NCBI RefSeq assembly: GCF_000716545.1
Contig: NZ_JNWZ01000039.1
Span: 1 to 64,000, forward strand
Source of the DNA: Kitasatospora phosalacinea
Lineage (GTDB): Bacteria; Actinomycetota; Actinomycetes; Streptomycetales; Streptomycetaceae
Reading direction: 5' to 3'
Length of the DNA: 64,000 nt
This document shows positions 18,223 to 28,154 of this stretch, piece after piece. The notes beneath the pieces were generated by a model that ran no database searches, was not told where the DNA came from, and saw only the letters and a program-made list of their open reading frames with translations. A program made the position numbers and the translations under genes. Positions within the stretch are counted from its first letter, which is position 1, and each line of letters opens with the position of its first letter.

Positions 18223-19389
18223 ATGAGCCTGCTCATCAGCAACATCGGTTCGCTCGTCACCAACGACCCCGCCCTCGGCGCCGGCCCGCTCGGCCTGCTG
18301 GCCGACGCCGCCGTGGTGGTGGACGGCGACCGCGTCGCCTGGGTGGGGCCGAGCGCGGCCGCGCCCGCCGCCGACGAGCACGCGGACGCGGGCGGGCGGG
18401 CGCTGCTGCCCGGGTTCGTGGACAGCCACTCGCACCTGGTGTTCGCCGGCGACCGCACCGCCGAGTTCAGCGCCCGGATGTCGGGCCGGGCGTACGGCGC
18501 GGGCGGCATCCGCACCACCGTCGCCGCGACCCGGGCGGCGTCCGACGCCGAGCTGAACGCCAACCTGACCCGCTACCTGGAGGAGATGCTGCGCCAGGGC
18601 ACCACCACCGTCGAGGTGAAGTCCGGGTACGGCCTGAGCACCGCCGACGAGGCCCGCTCGCTGCGGATCGCCGCCGGGCACACCGAGGAGACCACCTACC
18701 TGGGGGCGCACGTGGTGCCGCCCGAGTACGCCGACGACCCGGCCGGGTACGTGGAGCTGGTGACCGGCGAGATGCTCGCCGCGTGCGCGCCGTACGCCCG
18801 CTGGGTGGACGTGTTCTGCGAGCGCGGCGCCTTCGACGGCGACCAGGCCCGGGCGGTGCTGACCGCCGGCGCCGCCGCGGGCCTGCTGCCCCGGGTGCAC
18901 GCCAACCAGCTGGGCCCCGGCCCCGGCGTGCGGCTCGCGGTCGAGCTGGGCGCCGCGTCCGCCGACCACTGCACCCACCTGAGCGACGCGGACGTCGCCG
19001 CGCTGGCCGACGGCGACACGGTCGCGACGCTGCTGCCGGGCGCCGAGTTCTCCACCCGCGCGCCCTACCCGGACGCCCGGCGGCTGCTGGACGCGGGCGC
19101 CGCCGTCGCGCTGTCCACCGACTGCAACCCGGGCTCCAGCTTCACCAGCTCGATGCCGTTCTGCGTGGCCGTCGCCGTCCGCGAGATGGGCATGACCCCC
19201 GACGAGGCGGTGCACGCCGCCACCGCGGGCGGCGCGCTCGCGCTGCGCCGCGCCGACGTGGGCCGGATCGCCCCCGGCGCCCGGGCGGACCTCCAACTGC
19301 TGGACGCGCCCTCGCACGTCCACCTGGCCTACCGCCCGGGCGTCCCGCTGACCGCCGCGGTGTGGCAGGGCGGGGTCAGGCGGGTCTGA
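18223..19389 (+). CDS. hutI: Imidazolonepropionase
   Basis: Third enzyme of histidine degradation, hydrolysing 4-imidazolone-5-propanoate to N-formimidoylglutamate in the cytoplasm. The 388-residue product contains [21 protein letters not shown] (metal HxH), [29 protein letters not shown] and [16 protein letters not shown], the last being a family signature with the metal-binding Asp. An untranslated gap of 51 bp separates it from hutF, containing no visible terminator, so hutU-M20-hutF-hutI form one operon. It converges with the peptide transporter gene only 6 bp away. Confidence 0.96.
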   Translation: MSLLISNIGSLVTNDPALGAGPLGLLADAAVVVDGDRVAWVGPSAAAPAADEHADAGGRALLPGFVDSHSHLVFAGDRTAEFSARMSGRAYGAGGIRTTVAATRAASDAELNANLTRYLEEMLRQGTTTVEVKSGYGLSTADEARSLRIAAGHTEETTYLGAHVVPPEYADDPAGYVELVTGEMLAACAPYARWVDVFCERGAFDGDQARAVLTAGAAAGLLPRVHANQLGPGPGVRLAVELGAASADHCTHLSDADVAALADGDTVATLLPGAEFSTRAPYPDARRLLDAGAAVALSTDCNPGSSFTSSMPFCVAVAVREMGMTPDEAVHAATAGGALALRRADVGRIAPGARADLQLLDAPSHVHLAYRPGVPLTAAVWQGGVRRV

Positions 19390-19395
19390 CGCCGG

Positions 19396-20904
19396 TCAGC
19401 GGGCGTCGCCCATCAGCTTCCCGATCCGGCCGCGGGCGGCGAACAGGCCGACGCCCGCGGCGATCGCCAGCAGGCCCTGGACGGCGAAGTACCAGGTCGA
19501 GCCGACCACGTCGTCGCCGAGCAGCAGCTGGGCGATGGCGGCCACGCAGTCGCCCGCGGTGACGGCGAGGAACCAGACGCCCATCATCTGGCTGGCGTAC
19601 TTGGCGGGCGCCAGCTTGGTGGTGACGGACAGGCCGACCGGGGAGAGGGTCAGCTCGCCGGTGGTCTGGATCAGGTAGACCACGGCCAGCCAGAGCGGCG
19701 AGACCATGACGCCGCCGGACGCCGCCGCCATGGCGAGCATCATCACCAGGAAGGACGCGCCGATCATCAGCAGGCCGAAGGCGAACTTCGCGGTGGTGGA
19801 GGGGTTGCGGCCGCGCCGGGCGGCGGCGTTCCACAGCCAGGCGAAGACCGGGGCCAGCGCCATGATGTACAGCGGGTTCAGCGACTGGAACCAGCTGGAC
19901 GGGAAGCCGAAGCCGAACAGGCTCCCGGCGGTGTTCTGCTCGGCGAACACGCTCAGGGTGGAGCCGGACTGGTCGTAGATCATCCAGAACACCGCGGCCG
20001 CCACGAAGAACCACAGGTAGCCGCCCATCCGGGAGCGCTCCGCGCCGGACAGGTCGCGGTCGCGGCGGATCCGGGCGAAGACCAGCGCGGGGATCGCGAT
20101 GCCGGCCAGCGACAGCGGCCAGATCGCCCAGGAGACGGTGAAGTGCCCGGTGCCGGCCACCACGCCGTAGAACAGCGCGGCGGCGGCCAGCCAGAGCGCG
20201 GCCTTGCGCAGCACCGCGCGGCGCTCGTCCCGGCTCATCGGCGCGGCGACGACGCTCGAGCGCGGGCTGAGGTGGCGGCTGCCCAGCAGGTACTGGATCA
20301 GGCCGAGCGCCATGCCGACGCCCGCCAGCGCGAAGCCCAGGTGCCAGTTCACCTTCTGCCCGACGGTGCCGATCACCAGCGGTGCCAGGAAGGCGCCGAG
20401 GTTGATGCCCATGTAGAAGATGGTGAAGCCGCCGTCGCGGCGCGAGTCGTCGTCCTTGTCGTAGAGCTGGCCGACCATCGTGGAGATGTTGGCCTTCAGC
20501 AGGCCGGAGCCGATCGCGATCGGCACCAGGCCGGCGAAGAAGAACCCCTTGCTGGGGACGGCGAGCATGAAGTGCCCGACCATGATGACCAGCCCGCCGA
20601 GGGCGACGGTGCGCCGGGCGCCGAGCAGCCGGTCGGCGATCCAGCCGCCGGGCAGCGCGAGCAGGTAGACCATGGCGTTGTAGACCGAGTACACGGCGGC
20701 GGCGGTGGCCGCCGGGACCTCCAGGCCGCCCTTGGCCGCCGCGGTGGTCATGTAGAGCACCAGCAGCGCGCGCATGCCGTAGAAGCTGAAGCGCTCCCAG
20801 GTCTCGGTCATGAAGAGGGTGGCCAGGCCGCGGGGGTGGCCGAGGAAGGTCCGTCCCGGGCTGGGGGAGAGCCGTGCCTCGGACTCCAGGGTGGTCGGAG
20901 CCAT
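19396..20904 (-). CDS. Proton-coupled di/tripeptide transporter (POT/PTR family)
   Basis: A 502-residue inner membrane carrier of the major facilitator superfamily with about 14 hydrophobic helices. The ETWERFSFYGMRALL motif near residue 33 is the POT-family ExxER(F) signature for proton coupling, and PGGWIADRLLGARR is the loop 2-3 motif. It should import di- and tripeptides with protons. It stands next to a two-component system that diverges, and a dipeptidase lies about 5 kb away, which together could feed peptides into histidine and other amino acid catabolism. ATG at 20904 with GGCAAGGA upstream. Confidence 0.92.
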   Translation of the reverse strand: MAPTTLESEARLSPSPGRTFLGHPRGLATLFMTETWERFSFYGMRALLVLYMTTAAAKGGLEVPAATAAAVYSVYNAMVYLLALPGGWIADRLLGARRTVALGGLVIMVGHFMLAVPSKGFFFAGLVPIAIGSGLLKANISTMVGQLYDKDDDSRRDGGFTIFYMGINLGAFLAPLVIGTVGQKVNWHLGFALAGVGMALGLIQYLLGSRHLSPRSSVVAAPMSRDERRAVLRKAALWLAAAALFYGVVAGTGHFTVSWAIWPLSLAGIAIPALVFARIRRDRDLSGAERSRMGGYLWFFVAAAVFWMIYDQSGSTLSVFAEQNTAGSLFGFGFPSSWFQSLNPLYIMALAPVFAWLWNAAARRGRNPSTTAKFAFGLLMIGASFLVMMLAMAAASGGVMVSPLWLAVVYLIQTTGELTLSPVGLSVTTKLAPAKYASQMMGVWFLAVTAGDCVAAIAQLLLGDDVVGSTWYFAVQGLLAIAAGVGLFAARGRIGKLMGDAR

Positions 20905-21221
20905 GCTGATTCCTTGCCTGTTTTCTCGGGGGTTCCCACCACCCTAAGTCGCCGGTTCAGGTGATCACGGAGCGTGAAAGGTATGACGAAGGTAAAGCCT
21001 TGCGGCTATGTATCGTACATTTCAACGCCCAGAGCGGAAGACTGCCTGTGAAACAAAGGGCGATGTGGAGAATGTCCGTTAAAGTGCAGTTGTTGCCGAA
21101 GTGGGCCCCGAAATCAAGTTGATCACCGGCTGTGACGGTCTTCACAGGGCCCCGTCCGGAGCGGCCGGGACCGCCCGGGACCCCCTGATCGGCGGCCCCC
21201 GCGCGGTCTACCATCGCCCCT
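20905..21221. other. 317-bp divergent intergenic region, AT-rich core
   Basis: Between the peptide transporter and the response regulator. It contains an unusually AT-rich stretch (about 20975-21115) with a palindrome ATGTA-TCG-TACAT at 21008-21020, which may bind a regulator. The right end holds TACCAT (21209-21214), a -10 box 7 nt before the response regulator ATG. I see no convincing ORF. Confidence 0.5.
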
Positions 21222-21896
21222 ATGACCTGTGTGCTGCTGGCCGAGGACGACCCGGCAATCTCCGAACCGCTGGCCCGCGCCCTGCGCCGCGAGGGCTACG
21301 AGGTGCTCGTCCGCGAGGACGGGCCGACCGCCCTGGGCGCCGGCCTCAGCGAGGACGTCGACCTGATCGTGCTCGACCTCGGCCTTCCCGAGATGGACGG
21401 CCTGGAGGTGTGCCGGCGGCTGCGCGCCGACGGCAAGAGCTTCCCCGTCCTGGTGCTCACCGCCCGCGCCGACGAGGTGGACACCGTGGTCGGCCTGGAC
21501 GCCGGCGCCGACGACTACGTCACCAAGCCGTTCCGGCTGGCCGAACTGCTCGCCCGGGTCCGGGCCCTGCTCCGGCGCGGCAACGTCGACCAGCTGACCA
21601 CCGGCGCGCACGGCGTGAAGATCGACATCGAGTCGCACCGCGCCTGGCTCGGCGAGGAGGAACTCACCCTCTCCGCCAAGGAGTTCGAGCTGCTGCGGGT
21701 CCTGGTGCGGGACGCCGGACGGGTCGTCACCCGCGAGGAGATCATGCGCCAGGTCTGGGACACCACCTGGTGGACCTCCACCAAGACCCTGGACATGCAC
21801 ATCTCCTGGCTGCGCAAGAAGCTCGGCGACGACGCCGCGAACCCGCGCTACATCGCCACCGTGCGGGGCGTCGGCTTCCGCTTCGAGAAGAACTGA
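21222..21896 (+). CDS. OmpR/PhoB family response regulator
   Basis: A 224-residue two-domain regulator. The receiver begins CVLLAEDDPAISEPLARALR with the acidic pair EDD; the phosphorylated residue is Asp52 in LIVLDLGLPEMDG, and DDYVTKPF gives the conserved Lys near position 101. A winged-helix DNA-binding domain follows (ELLRVLVRDAGRVVTREEIM, VWDTTWWTSTKTLDMHISWLRKKLG and GVGFRF). It pairs with the sensor kinase 46 bp downstream. A -10-like TACCAT sits 7 nt before the ATG, so the mRNA is probably leaderless. Target genes are unknown; the divergent peptide transporter is a candidate. Confidence 0.93.
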   Translation: MTCVLLAEDDPAISEPLARALRREGYEVLVREDGPTALGAGLSEDVDLIVLDLGLPEMDGLEVCRRLRADGKSFPVLVLTARADEVDTVVGLDAGADDYVTKPFRLAELLARVRALLRRGNVDQLTTGAHGVKIDIESHRAWLGEEELTLSAKEFELLRVLVRDAGRVVTREEIMRQVWDTTWWTSTKTLDMHISWLRKKLGDDAANPRYIATVRGVGFRFEKN

Positions 21897-21942
21897 CCGG
21901 AAGCACCGAAGCGACCCGGACCCGACCGAAGGACCGCCCGGC

Positions 21943-23184
21943 GTGAAGCGCAGGATGATCAACTCGCTGCTGGGCGTCGTCCTGGTGGTGGTCGCGGTGT
22001 TCTGCGTGCCGCTGGCCCTGATCGAGAAGCAGACGATCGTCAACGCCGCCAACGACCGGGTGGACGCGGTGGCGGTCCGGGTCCTCGGCCTGGTCGAGAG
22101 CCGGCTCGCCGCGGGGGAGCCGGTCAGCGGCGAGAAGTTCGCCGCGGTCGTCACCGGCGACGACTACCACGTCACCGTGGACATCCCCGGGCAGGAGCAG
22201 ATCGCCCTCGGCCACCCCGTCGAGGGCGACGCGCTGACCGCCACCGAGACCGGCGCCAGCGGCGAGACCGTCACCGCCGCGCAGTCCCGCACCGCGCTCG
22301 ACCACGAGATCGGCAACATGCTGCTGCTGCTCGGCGTGGTCGCGCTGCTCGCCGTCCAGGCCGCCGTGGCGCTCGCCGTCTGGCAGGCCAAGCGGCTGGC
22401 CCGGCCGCTCACCGACCTCGCCGAGACCGCCGAACGCCTCGGCTCCGGCGACCCGCGTCCGCAGGGCCGCCGCTACGGCGTCCCCGAACTCGACCGGATC
22501 GCCGAGGTGCTGGACACCAGTGCCGAGCGCATCGCCCGGATGCTCACCGCCGAGCGCCGGCTCGCCGCCGACGCCTCGCACCAACTGCGCACCCCCCTCA
22601 CCGCGCTCTCCATGCGCCTGGAGGAGATCACCGCGCTCGCCGAGGACCCGGACACCGTCCGCGAGGAGGCCGCCATCGGCCTCCAGCAGGTCGAGCGGCT
22701 CACCGACGTGGTGCAGCGGCTGCTCACCAACCAGCGCGACCCCAACAGCCCCACCGCGGTGACCTTCGGGCTCGACGAGGTGGTCAAGCAGCAGGTCGAG
22801 GAGTGGGCCCCGACCCTGCGCGACGGCGGGCGGCGGCTGGTCATCGAGGGCCTGGCCGGGGCCCGGGTGATCGGCACCCCCGGCGCCGTCTCCCAGGTGC
22901 TCGCCACGCTGATCGAGAACTCGCTGATGCACGGCGCCGGCGCCATCACGCTGCGGGTGCGCCGCTCCGGCAGCTCGGTGGTCGCCGAGGTCCAGGACGA
23001 GGGCCCGGGCGTCCCCCGGGAGCTGGGCAACCGGGTCTTCGAACGGGCCGTCAGCGGCCGCAACTCCACCGGCATCGGGCTGGCCGTCGCCCGCGACATC
23101 GCCGAAGCCGACGGCGGCCGCCTCGAACTGCTGTCGCTGCGGCCGCCGGTGTTCGCGCTCTTCCTCGCCCGCGGGGACGGCTGA
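21943..23184 (+). CDS. Sensor histidine kinase
   Basis: A 413-residue membrane kinase. TM1 is residues about 6-27 and TM2 about 125-150, with a short extracytoplasmic sensor of roughly 95 residues between. HAMP follows (WQAKRLARPLTDLAETAERL), then a HisKA domain with the phospho-accepting His213 in ASHQLRTPLTALSMRLEEI, and HATPase boxes: N box LIENSLMHG, G1 DEGPGVP, G2 GIGLAVARDIAEADGG. GTG start at 21943. It forms a two-component pair with the upstream regulator; the signal is unknown. The GtrA gene converges 15 bp later. Confidence 0.93.
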   Translation: MKRRMINSLLGVVLVVVAVFCVPLALIEKQTIVNAANDRVDAVAVRVLGLVESRLAAGEPVSGEKFAAVVTGDDYHVTVDIPGQEQIALGHPVEGDALTATETGASGETVTAAQSRTALDHEIGNMLLLLGVVALLAVQAAVALAVWQAKRLARPLTDLAETAERLGSGDPRPQGRRYGVPELDRIAEVLDTSAERIARMLTAERRLAADASHQLRTPLTALSMRLEEITALAEDPDTVREEAAIGLQQVERLTDVVQRLLTNQRDPNSPTAVTFGLDEVVKQQVEEWAPTLRDGGRRLVIEGLAGARVIGTPGAVSQVLATLIENSLMHGAGAITLRVRRSGSSVVAEVQDEGPGVPRELGNRVFERAVSGRNSTGIGLAVARDIAEADGGRLELLSLRPPVFALFLARGDG

Positions 23185-23199
23185 GGGGGCGCGGTCGGT

Positions 23200-23721
23200 T
23201 CAGTTCGCCAGCGCGGGGCGCTCCTCGGCGGCGAGCAGCAGCTCCGCCTCCTGCACGACCTCGGGGTCCTCCAGCTCCGGCATCGCCTTGAACACCCAGG
23301 TGCGGTAGGAGACGAAGCGGAAGACGGTGGCGATCGCCAGGCCGAGGAGCTTGCCGCCCAGCCGCTCGACGGGGCTGTCCAGCCCCAGCACGTACTGGGT
23401 GAAGCCCAGGGTGCCGGTCTCGATCAGCATGCCGACGCCGCTGAACAGCAGGAACAGCGTGATCTCCCGCTTGCGCGAGGCGGCGTCGCGGTCCCGGTAG
23501 AGCCAGTAGCGGTAGCCGAGGTAGTTGGTGGCGATCGCCACCACGGTCGCCGCGATGTTGGAGCGCAGCGAGGCCAGGCCCACGGCGTTGTTGAGGATCC
23601 AGAACAGTCCGAAGTTGACCACCACGCCGGAGGCGCCGATCAGGGCGAAGCCGAAGGCCTCCATGCGCAGCCCCCGCAGCCGCTGGAGCGGGGAGGGGCG
23701 CGTTTCGATGGTGCTCGTCAT
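23200..23721 (-). CDS. GtrA family membrane protein
   Basis: A 173-residue protein with four hydrophobic helices (AFGFALIGASGVVVNFGLFW; LASLRSNIAATVVAIATNYLGYRYWLY; ITLFLLFSGVGMLIETGTL; KLLGLAIATVFRFVSYRTWVF). This is the GtrA/flippase-like layout, including the conserved NYLGYRYW and FRFVSYRTWVF ends of helices 2 and 4. GtrA proteins move undecaprenyl-linked sugars across the membrane, supporting cell-wall polymer glycosylation. It diverges from purK. Its role here, probably with an arabinogalactan-like or teichoic polymer, is inferred. Confidence 0.88.
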   Translation of the reverse strand: MTSTIETRPSPLQRLRGLRMEAFGFALIGASGVVVNFGLFWILNNAVGLASLRSNIAATVVAIATNYLGYRYWLYRDRDAASRKREITLFLLFSGVGMLIETGTLGFTQYVLGLDSPVERLGGKLLGLAIATVFRFVSYRTWVFKAMPELEDPEVVQEAELLLAAEERPALAN

Positions 23722-23889
23722 CCGGGCTGTCTCCGTCTACGTCTACTTCACATGATCGGATAAGTAGGTGTCGTGCGATCCGGCCCACCAGGCTACCCGC
23801 ACTCCGCGGGTGCTCCGGCCCCGATCCGCGCGCGATCCGGGCGCGCGCGACCCCGCGCACGCGGGTACGAGTGCCCCCACCGGCCCGGA

Positions 23890-23895
23890 TATCCT
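23890..23895 (+). promoter_or_regulatory. -10 box of a leaderless purK transcript
   Basis: TATCCT lies 7 nt before the purK GTG start codon; no ribosome binding site precedes that start. This fits a leaderless mRNA. Confidence 0.45.
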
Positions 23896-23902
23896 GGAGC
23901 GC

Positions 23903-25060
23903 GTGACTGTAGCGGGCAATGCGAACTTTCCAGTGGTCGGAGTCATCGGTGGCGGGCAGCTCGCCCGCATGATGCACCAGGCGGGCATCCCGCTGGGCAT
24001 CCGCTTCAAACTCCTCGCCGACACCCCCCAGGAGTCGGCCGCGCAGGTGGTCGGCACCACCGTGCTCGGCGACTACCGCGACCTCGACACGCTGCGGGCC
24101 TTCGCCGCCGACTGCGACGTGATCACCTTCGACCACGAGCACGTGCCCACCGAGCACCTGCGCGCCCTGCAGGCCGAGGGCGTCGCCGTCCGCCCCGGCC
24201 CGGAGGCCCTGGTCAACGCCCAGGACAAGGGCGTCATGCGGGCCAGGCTCGACTCCATCGGCGTCCCCTGCCCCCGGCACCGCCTGGTCGCCGACCCGGC
24301 CGACGTCACCGCCTTCGCCGAGGAGGGCGACGGGTACCCCGTCGTCCTGAAGACCGTCCGCGGCGGCTACGACGGCAAGGGCGTCTGGGTCGTCGGGGAC
24401 GAGACCGAGGCCGCCGCCCCCTTCCTGGCCGGCGTCCCCGTGCTGGCCGAGGAGAAGGTCGACTTCCTGCGCGAGCTCGCCGCCAACGTGGTCCGCTCGC
24501 CCAGCGGCCAGGCCGTCGCCTACCCCGTCGTCGAGTCCGTCCAGGAGAACGGCATCTGCGCCGAGGTCACCGCCCCCGCGCCCGACCTCGACCCCGCCCT
24601 CTCCGACGAGGCCCAGCAGCTCGCCCTCCGCATCGCCGGCGAACTCGACATCACCGGCCACCTCGCCGTCGAGCTCTTCCAGACCCGCGACGGCCGCATC
24701 CTGGTCAACGAACTCGCCATGCGCCCGCACAACTCCGGCCACTGGTCCCAGGACGGCGCCGTCACCTCCCAGTTCGAGAACCACCTGCGCGCCGTCCTCG
24801 ACCTCCCCCTCGGCGACCCCCGCCCCCGCGCCAAGTGGACCGTCATGGTCAACGTCCTCGGCGGCGACTACCCCGACATGTACCGCGCCTTCCTGCACTG
24901 CATGGCCCGCGACCCCGGCCTCAAGATCCACATGTACGGAAAGGACGTGAAGCCCGGCCGCAAGGTCGGCCACGTCAACGTCTTCGGGGACGACCTCGAA
25001 GACGTCCGCGAGCGCGCCCGCCACGCGGCCGCCTACCTGCGAGGAACGATCACCGAATGA
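23903..25060 (+). CDS. purK: 5-(carboxyamino)imidazole ribonucleotide synthase
   Basis: A 385-residue ATP-grasp enzyme of de novo purine synthesis that adds bicarbonate to AIR, giving N5-CAIR at the cost of ATP. Motifs: [18 protein letters not shown] (nucleotide/AIR domain), [44 protein letters not shown] (ATP-grasp glycine loop) and [17 protein letters not shown]. Translation from GTG at 23903 gives the family length; the frame stays open upstream but that part has no PurK similarity. Its stop overlaps the purE start (ATGA), so the two are translationally coupled. Confidence 0.95.
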   Translation: MTVAGNANFPVVGVIGGGQLARMMHQAGIPLGIRFKLLADTPQESAAQVVGTTVLGDYRDLDTLRAFAADCDVITFDHEHVPTEHLRALQAEGVAVRPGPEALVNAQDKGVMRARLDSIGVPCPRHRLVADPADVTAFAEEGDGYPVVLKTVRGGYDGKGVWVVGDETEAAAPFLAGVPVLAEEKVDFLRELAANVVRSPSGQAVAYPVVESVQENGICAEVTAPAPDLDPALSDEAQQLALRIAGELDITGHLAVELFQTRDGRILVNELAMRPHNSGHWSQDGAVTSQFENHLRAVLDLPLGDPRPRAKWTVMVNVLGGDYPDMYRAFLHCMARDPGLKIHMYGKDVKPGRKVGHVNVFGDDLEDVRERARHAAAYLRGTITE

Positions 25061-25581
25061 CCTCTCCCCTTGTCGGCATCGTGATGGGCTCCGACTCCGA
25101 CTGGCCCGTGATGGAGGCCGCCGCGCAGGCGCTCGACGAGTTCGAGATCCCGTACGAGGTCGACGTGGTCTCCGCGCACCGGATGCCGCGCGAGATGGTC
25201 GCCTACGGCGAGCAGGCGCACGGGCGCGGCCTGAAGGCGGTCATCGCGGGGGCCGGCGGGGCCGCGCACCTGCCCGGGATGCTGGCGTCGGTGACGCCGC
25301 TGCCGGTGATCGGCGTGCCGGTGCCGCTGCGCTACCTGGACGGGATGGACAGCCTGCTGTCGATCGTCCAGATGCCCGCCGGGGTGCCGGTGGCCACCGT
25401 CTCGGTCGCCGGGGCGCGCAACGCGGGGCTGCTCGCGGTGCGGATGCTGGCCGCGTTCGACGCCGAACTGGCCGAGAAGATGGTCGAGTTCCAGGCCGAG
25501 CTGAACAATCAGGCCACCGAGAAGGGGCGCAAGCTGCGCGCCAAGGTCGCGGGGAACGACTCCTTCGGCTTCGGCAAGTAG
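25057..25581 (+). CDS. purE: N5-CAIR mutase
   Basis: A 174-residue class I PurE that rearranges N5-CAIR to CAIR, the step following PurK. Motifs: [25 protein letters not shown] (catalytic His), [47 protein letters not shown] (substrate site) and [10 protein letters not shown]. It overlaps purK by four bases. The C-terminal tail ([23 protein letters not shown]) is typical of actinobacterial PurE. Confidence 0.95.
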   Translation: MTSPLVGIVMGSDSDWPVMEAAAQALDEFEIPYEVDVVSAHRMPREMVAYGEQAHGRGLKAVIAGAGGAAHLPGMLASVTPLPVIGVPVPLRYLDGMDSLLSIVQMPAGVPVATVSVAGARNAGLLAVRMLAAFDAELAEKMVEFQAELNNQATEKGRKLRAKVAGNDSFGFGK

Positions 25582-25593
25582 TAGAACGGGGGG

Positions 25594-26787
25594 ATGACCC
25601 CCGAACTGCTCGACCGCGCCCGGGCCGTCCTGCGCACCACCCCGGTGCTGGACGGCCACAACGACCTGCCCTGGGCGATGCGCGCCCAGGCCGGGTACGA
25701 CCTCGACGCCGTCGACCTGACGGCCGACCAGAGCCACCGGCTGCACACCGACTTCGGCCGCCTGCGCGCGGGCGGGGTCGGCGCGCAGTTCTGGTCGGTG
25801 TACGTGCCCGCCGAGCTGTCGGGGGACGGCGCGGTCAGCGCGACGCTGGAACAGGTCGACTTCGTCCGGACGATGACCGAGCGGTACCCCGAGCAGCTGC
25901 GGCTCGCGCTGACCGCCGACGACCTGGAGGCCGCCCGCGCCGAGGGCCGGATCGCCTCGCTGATGGGCGCCGAGGGCGGGCACTCGATCAACTCCTCGCT
26001 GGCCACCCTGCGCGCGCTGTACGAACTGGGCGTGCGCTACCTGACGCTCACCCACAACTCCAACGTGCCCTGGGCGGACTCCGCCACCGACGAGCCCGTG
26101 CACGGCGGGCTGAGCGCGTTCGGCGAAGAGGTGGTGCGGGAGATGAACCGGCTCGGCATGCTGGTCGACCTCTCGCACGTCTCGGCCGGCACCATGCGCG
26201 ACGCGCTGCGGGTCTCCGAGGCGCCGGTGGTCTTCTCGCACTCCTCCGCCCGCGCCGTCTGCGACCACCCGCGCAACGTCCCCGACGACGTGCTGGCCGC
26301 GCTGCCCGCCAACGGCGGCGTCGCGATGGCCACCTTCGTGCCGAAGTTCGTGCTGCCCGCCGCCATCGAGTGGACGCTCGCCGCCGACGCCAACATGGCG
26401 GCCCGGGGCTTCCACCCGCTGGAGACGACGCCCGGGGCGATGGCCGTGCAGCGCGCCTACGAGGCCGAGCACCCCCGCCCGGTCGCCACCGCCGCCACCG
26501 TCGCCGACCACCTCGACCACATGCGGGAGGTCGCCGGCGTCGACCACATCGGCATCGGCGGCGACTACGACGGCACCGCCTTCACCCCGTCCGGCCTGGA
26601 GGACGTCTCCGGGTACCCGGTGCTGGTCGCCGAACTGCTGCGCCGCGGCTGGTCCGAGGCCGAACTCGCCAAGCTGACCTGGCACAACGCCGCCCGGGCG
26701 CTGCGCGAGGCCGAGACGGTCTCCCGCCGGCTGCGGGCCGAGCGCCGCCCCTCGACCGCCACCCGCGAGCAGCTGGACGGCGCGTGA
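25594..26787 (+). CDS. Membrane-dipeptidase-like metallopeptidase (M19)
   Basis: A 397-residue zinc dipeptidase of the renal dipeptidase family (M19), which splits dipeptides, including some D-amino acid ones. Metal ligands: [12 protein letters not shown] (HxD), GAEGGHSI (bridging Glu), VDLSHVSAG (His), [15 protein letters not shown] (His), IGIGGDYDG (Asp). No signal peptide is visible, so it should be cytoplasmic. It starts 12 bp after purE and may be cotranscribed with purK-purE; its stop overlaps the MerR gene GTG (GTGA). With the peptide transporter nearby it may recycle peptides. Confidence 0.92.
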   Translation: MTPELLDRARAVLRTTPVLDGHNDLPWAMRAQAGYDLDAVDLTADQSHRLHTDFGRLRAGGVGAQFWSVYVPAELSGDGAVSATLEQVDFVRTMTERYPEQLRLALTADDLEAARAEGRIASLMGAEGGHSINSSLATLRALYELGVRYLTLTHNSNVPWADSATDEPVHGGLSAFGEEVVREMNRLGMLVDLSHVSAGTMRDALRVSEAPVVFSHSSARAVCDHPRNVPDDVLAALPANGGVAMATFVPKFVLPAAIEWTLAADANMAARGFHPLETTPGAMAVQRAYEAEHPRPVATAATVADHLDHMREVAGVDHIGIGGDYDGTAFTPSGLEDVSGYPVLVAELLRRGWSEAELAKLTWHNAARALREAETVSRRLRAERRPSTATREQLDGA

Positions 26788-27662
26788 ACCACGAAGACCT
26801 TGACCCCGCCCCTGGGGCAGGCCGCAGCGTTGCCGGTGCGGAGGAGGAACGGCTGCTCACCACCGGCGAGTTCGCCCGGCGCGGCCTGCTGTCGCCCAAG
26901 GCGCTGCGGCTGTACGACCGGCAGGGGCTGCTGCCGCCGGACCGGATCGACCCGGACAGCGGCTACCGGTACTACCGGCCGGAGCGCCTGGCCACCGCGC
27001 GGCTGATCGTCCGGCTGCGCGGACTGGACATGCCGCTGGCCACGGTCGCCGAGGTGCTCGCCCTGCCGGGCCCCGCGGCGGCCGAGCGGATCGCCGCGTA
27101 CTGGGCCGCCGTCGAACGGCGGACCGCCTCGCAGCGGACGCTGGCCGAGCACCTCCGCGTCCAACTCAGCGGACTGAAAGGGATCGACGAGATGTACCGG
27201 ATCGAACTGCGCGAGGTGCCCGAGCAGCTGGTGCTCACCGAGCGGCGCCGCGCCAGGCCGGAGGAGCTGGACCGCTTCATCCCGGAGGCCACCGCCCGGC
27301 TGGAAGCCGTCGCGGCGGCCCACGGCGGCGTAGCGGCCGCCCCGTTCGTGGTCTACCACGGGGACGTCAACGAGGACGCCGACGGCCCGGTGGAGGTCTG
27401 CGTTCCGATCGACCCGGCCCGCGCCGAGGGGCTGACCGCCGCGCACCGCACCGAACCCGCGCACCGGGAGGCGTACACCACGATCACCAAGGCGCAGGTG
27501 GAGTACCCGCAGATCCTCAGCGCCTACGACGCGGTCTGCGACTGGACGGAGCGCGGCGGCACCCCGCGCCTCGGCCCCGGCCGCGAGGTGTACTTCGCCG
27601 ACTGGGCCGCCGCCGGGCCGTCCGACCCGGTCTGCGACGTCGCCTTCCCGATCGGCGGCTGA
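26784..27662 (+). CDS. MerR family transcriptional regulator with GyrI-like effector domain
   Basis: A 292-residue regulator of the BmrR/MerR type. The N-terminal winged helix is [29 protein letters not shown]...[10 protein letters not shown], followed by a dimerisation helix ([20 protein letters not shown]). The C-terminal half (from [15 protein letters not shown]) is a GyrI-like small-molecule-binding domain, with [19 protein letters not shown] matching its core. Such regulators bind cationic drugs or amphipathic compounds. GTG start at 26784 overlaps the dipeptidase stop, so it is read from that transcript. It lacks an obvious efflux gene nearby. Confidence 0.88.
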   Translation: MNHEDLDPAPGAGRSVAGAEEERLLTTGEFARRGLLSPKALRLYDRQGLLPPDRIDPDSGYRYYRPERLATARLIVRLRGLDMPLATVAEVLALPGPAAAERIAAYWAAVERRTASQRTLAEHLRVQLSGLKGIDEMYRIELREVPEQLVLTERRRARPEELDRFIPEATARLEAVAAAHGGVAAAPFVVYHGDVNEDADGPVEVCVPIDPARAEGLTAAHRTEPAHREAYTTITKAQVEYPQILSAYDAVCDWTERGGTPRLGPGREVYFADWAAAGPSDPVCDVAFPIGG

Positions 27663-27675
27663 CCGGCGGGGGCCG

Positions 27676-28083
27676 CTACAGCTTCGGCAGCTCGATCGCC
27701 GGGCACCTGTCCATCACCATGTCGAGCCCGGCCGCGCGGGTGCGCGCGAAGGCCGCCTCGTCGACCACCCCGAGCTGGAACCAGACCGCATTCGCCCCCT
27801 TCGCCACCGCCTGGTCGGCGACCGGCCCGGCCAGCTCGGAGTTGACGAACACGTCCACCACGTCGACCGGGAACGGGATCTCGGCGAGCGAGGCGTAGCC
27901 CTGCTCGCCGAGCACCGTCTCGGCCTTCGGGTGCACCGGCACGATCCGCTTCCCGGCCCGCTGCAGCACCCGGGCCACCCCGTACGCGGCCCGCGCGGTG
28001 TTGTTCGACAGGCCGACCACGGCCCAGGTGTCGCCGGAGTCGGTGAGGATCTTCCGGACGGTGGCGTCGTCTCCGTAGCTCAT
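27676..28083 (-). CDS. CoA-binding domain protein (YccU-like)
   Basis: A 135-residue Rossmann-fold protein with the CoA-binding domain pattern of succinyl-CoA synthetase alpha, here standing alone: TWAVVGLSNNTARAAYGVARVLQRAG (phosphate loop), VPVHPKAETVLGEQGYASLAEIP, and NAVWFQLGVVDEAAFARTRAAGLDMVMDRCPAIEL with the terminal Cys-Pro. Members bind CoA or NAD(P) but the function is not established. It lies 71 bp downstream of ugd on the same strand. The ATG at 28083 has a weak ribosome site. Confidence 0.88.
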   Translation of the reverse strand: MSYGDDATVRKILTDSGDTWAVVGLSNNTARAAYGVARVLQRAGKRIVPVHPKAETVLGEQGYASLAEIPFPVDVVDVFVNSELAGPVADQAVAKGANAVWFQLGVVDEAAFARTRAAGLDMVMDRCPAIELPKL

Positions 28084-28154
28084 GCCCGGAGCAACGACGC
28101 CACCGCGCCGCCCATTCCGCGCACCGCCGGCCCGACGCGCCGCCGGTTCGACCG

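Noticed and set aside
21008..21082. A 24-codon ORF beginning ATG TAT CGT in the transporter/regulator intergenic region.
   Set aside because: It has no ribosome site and no leaderless promoter; its codon use does not look coding.
23773..25581. Upstream extension of purE through the purK gene (602 codons).
   Set aside because: purE begins at 25057 with an ATGA overlap; the earlier part is the wrong frame of purK.
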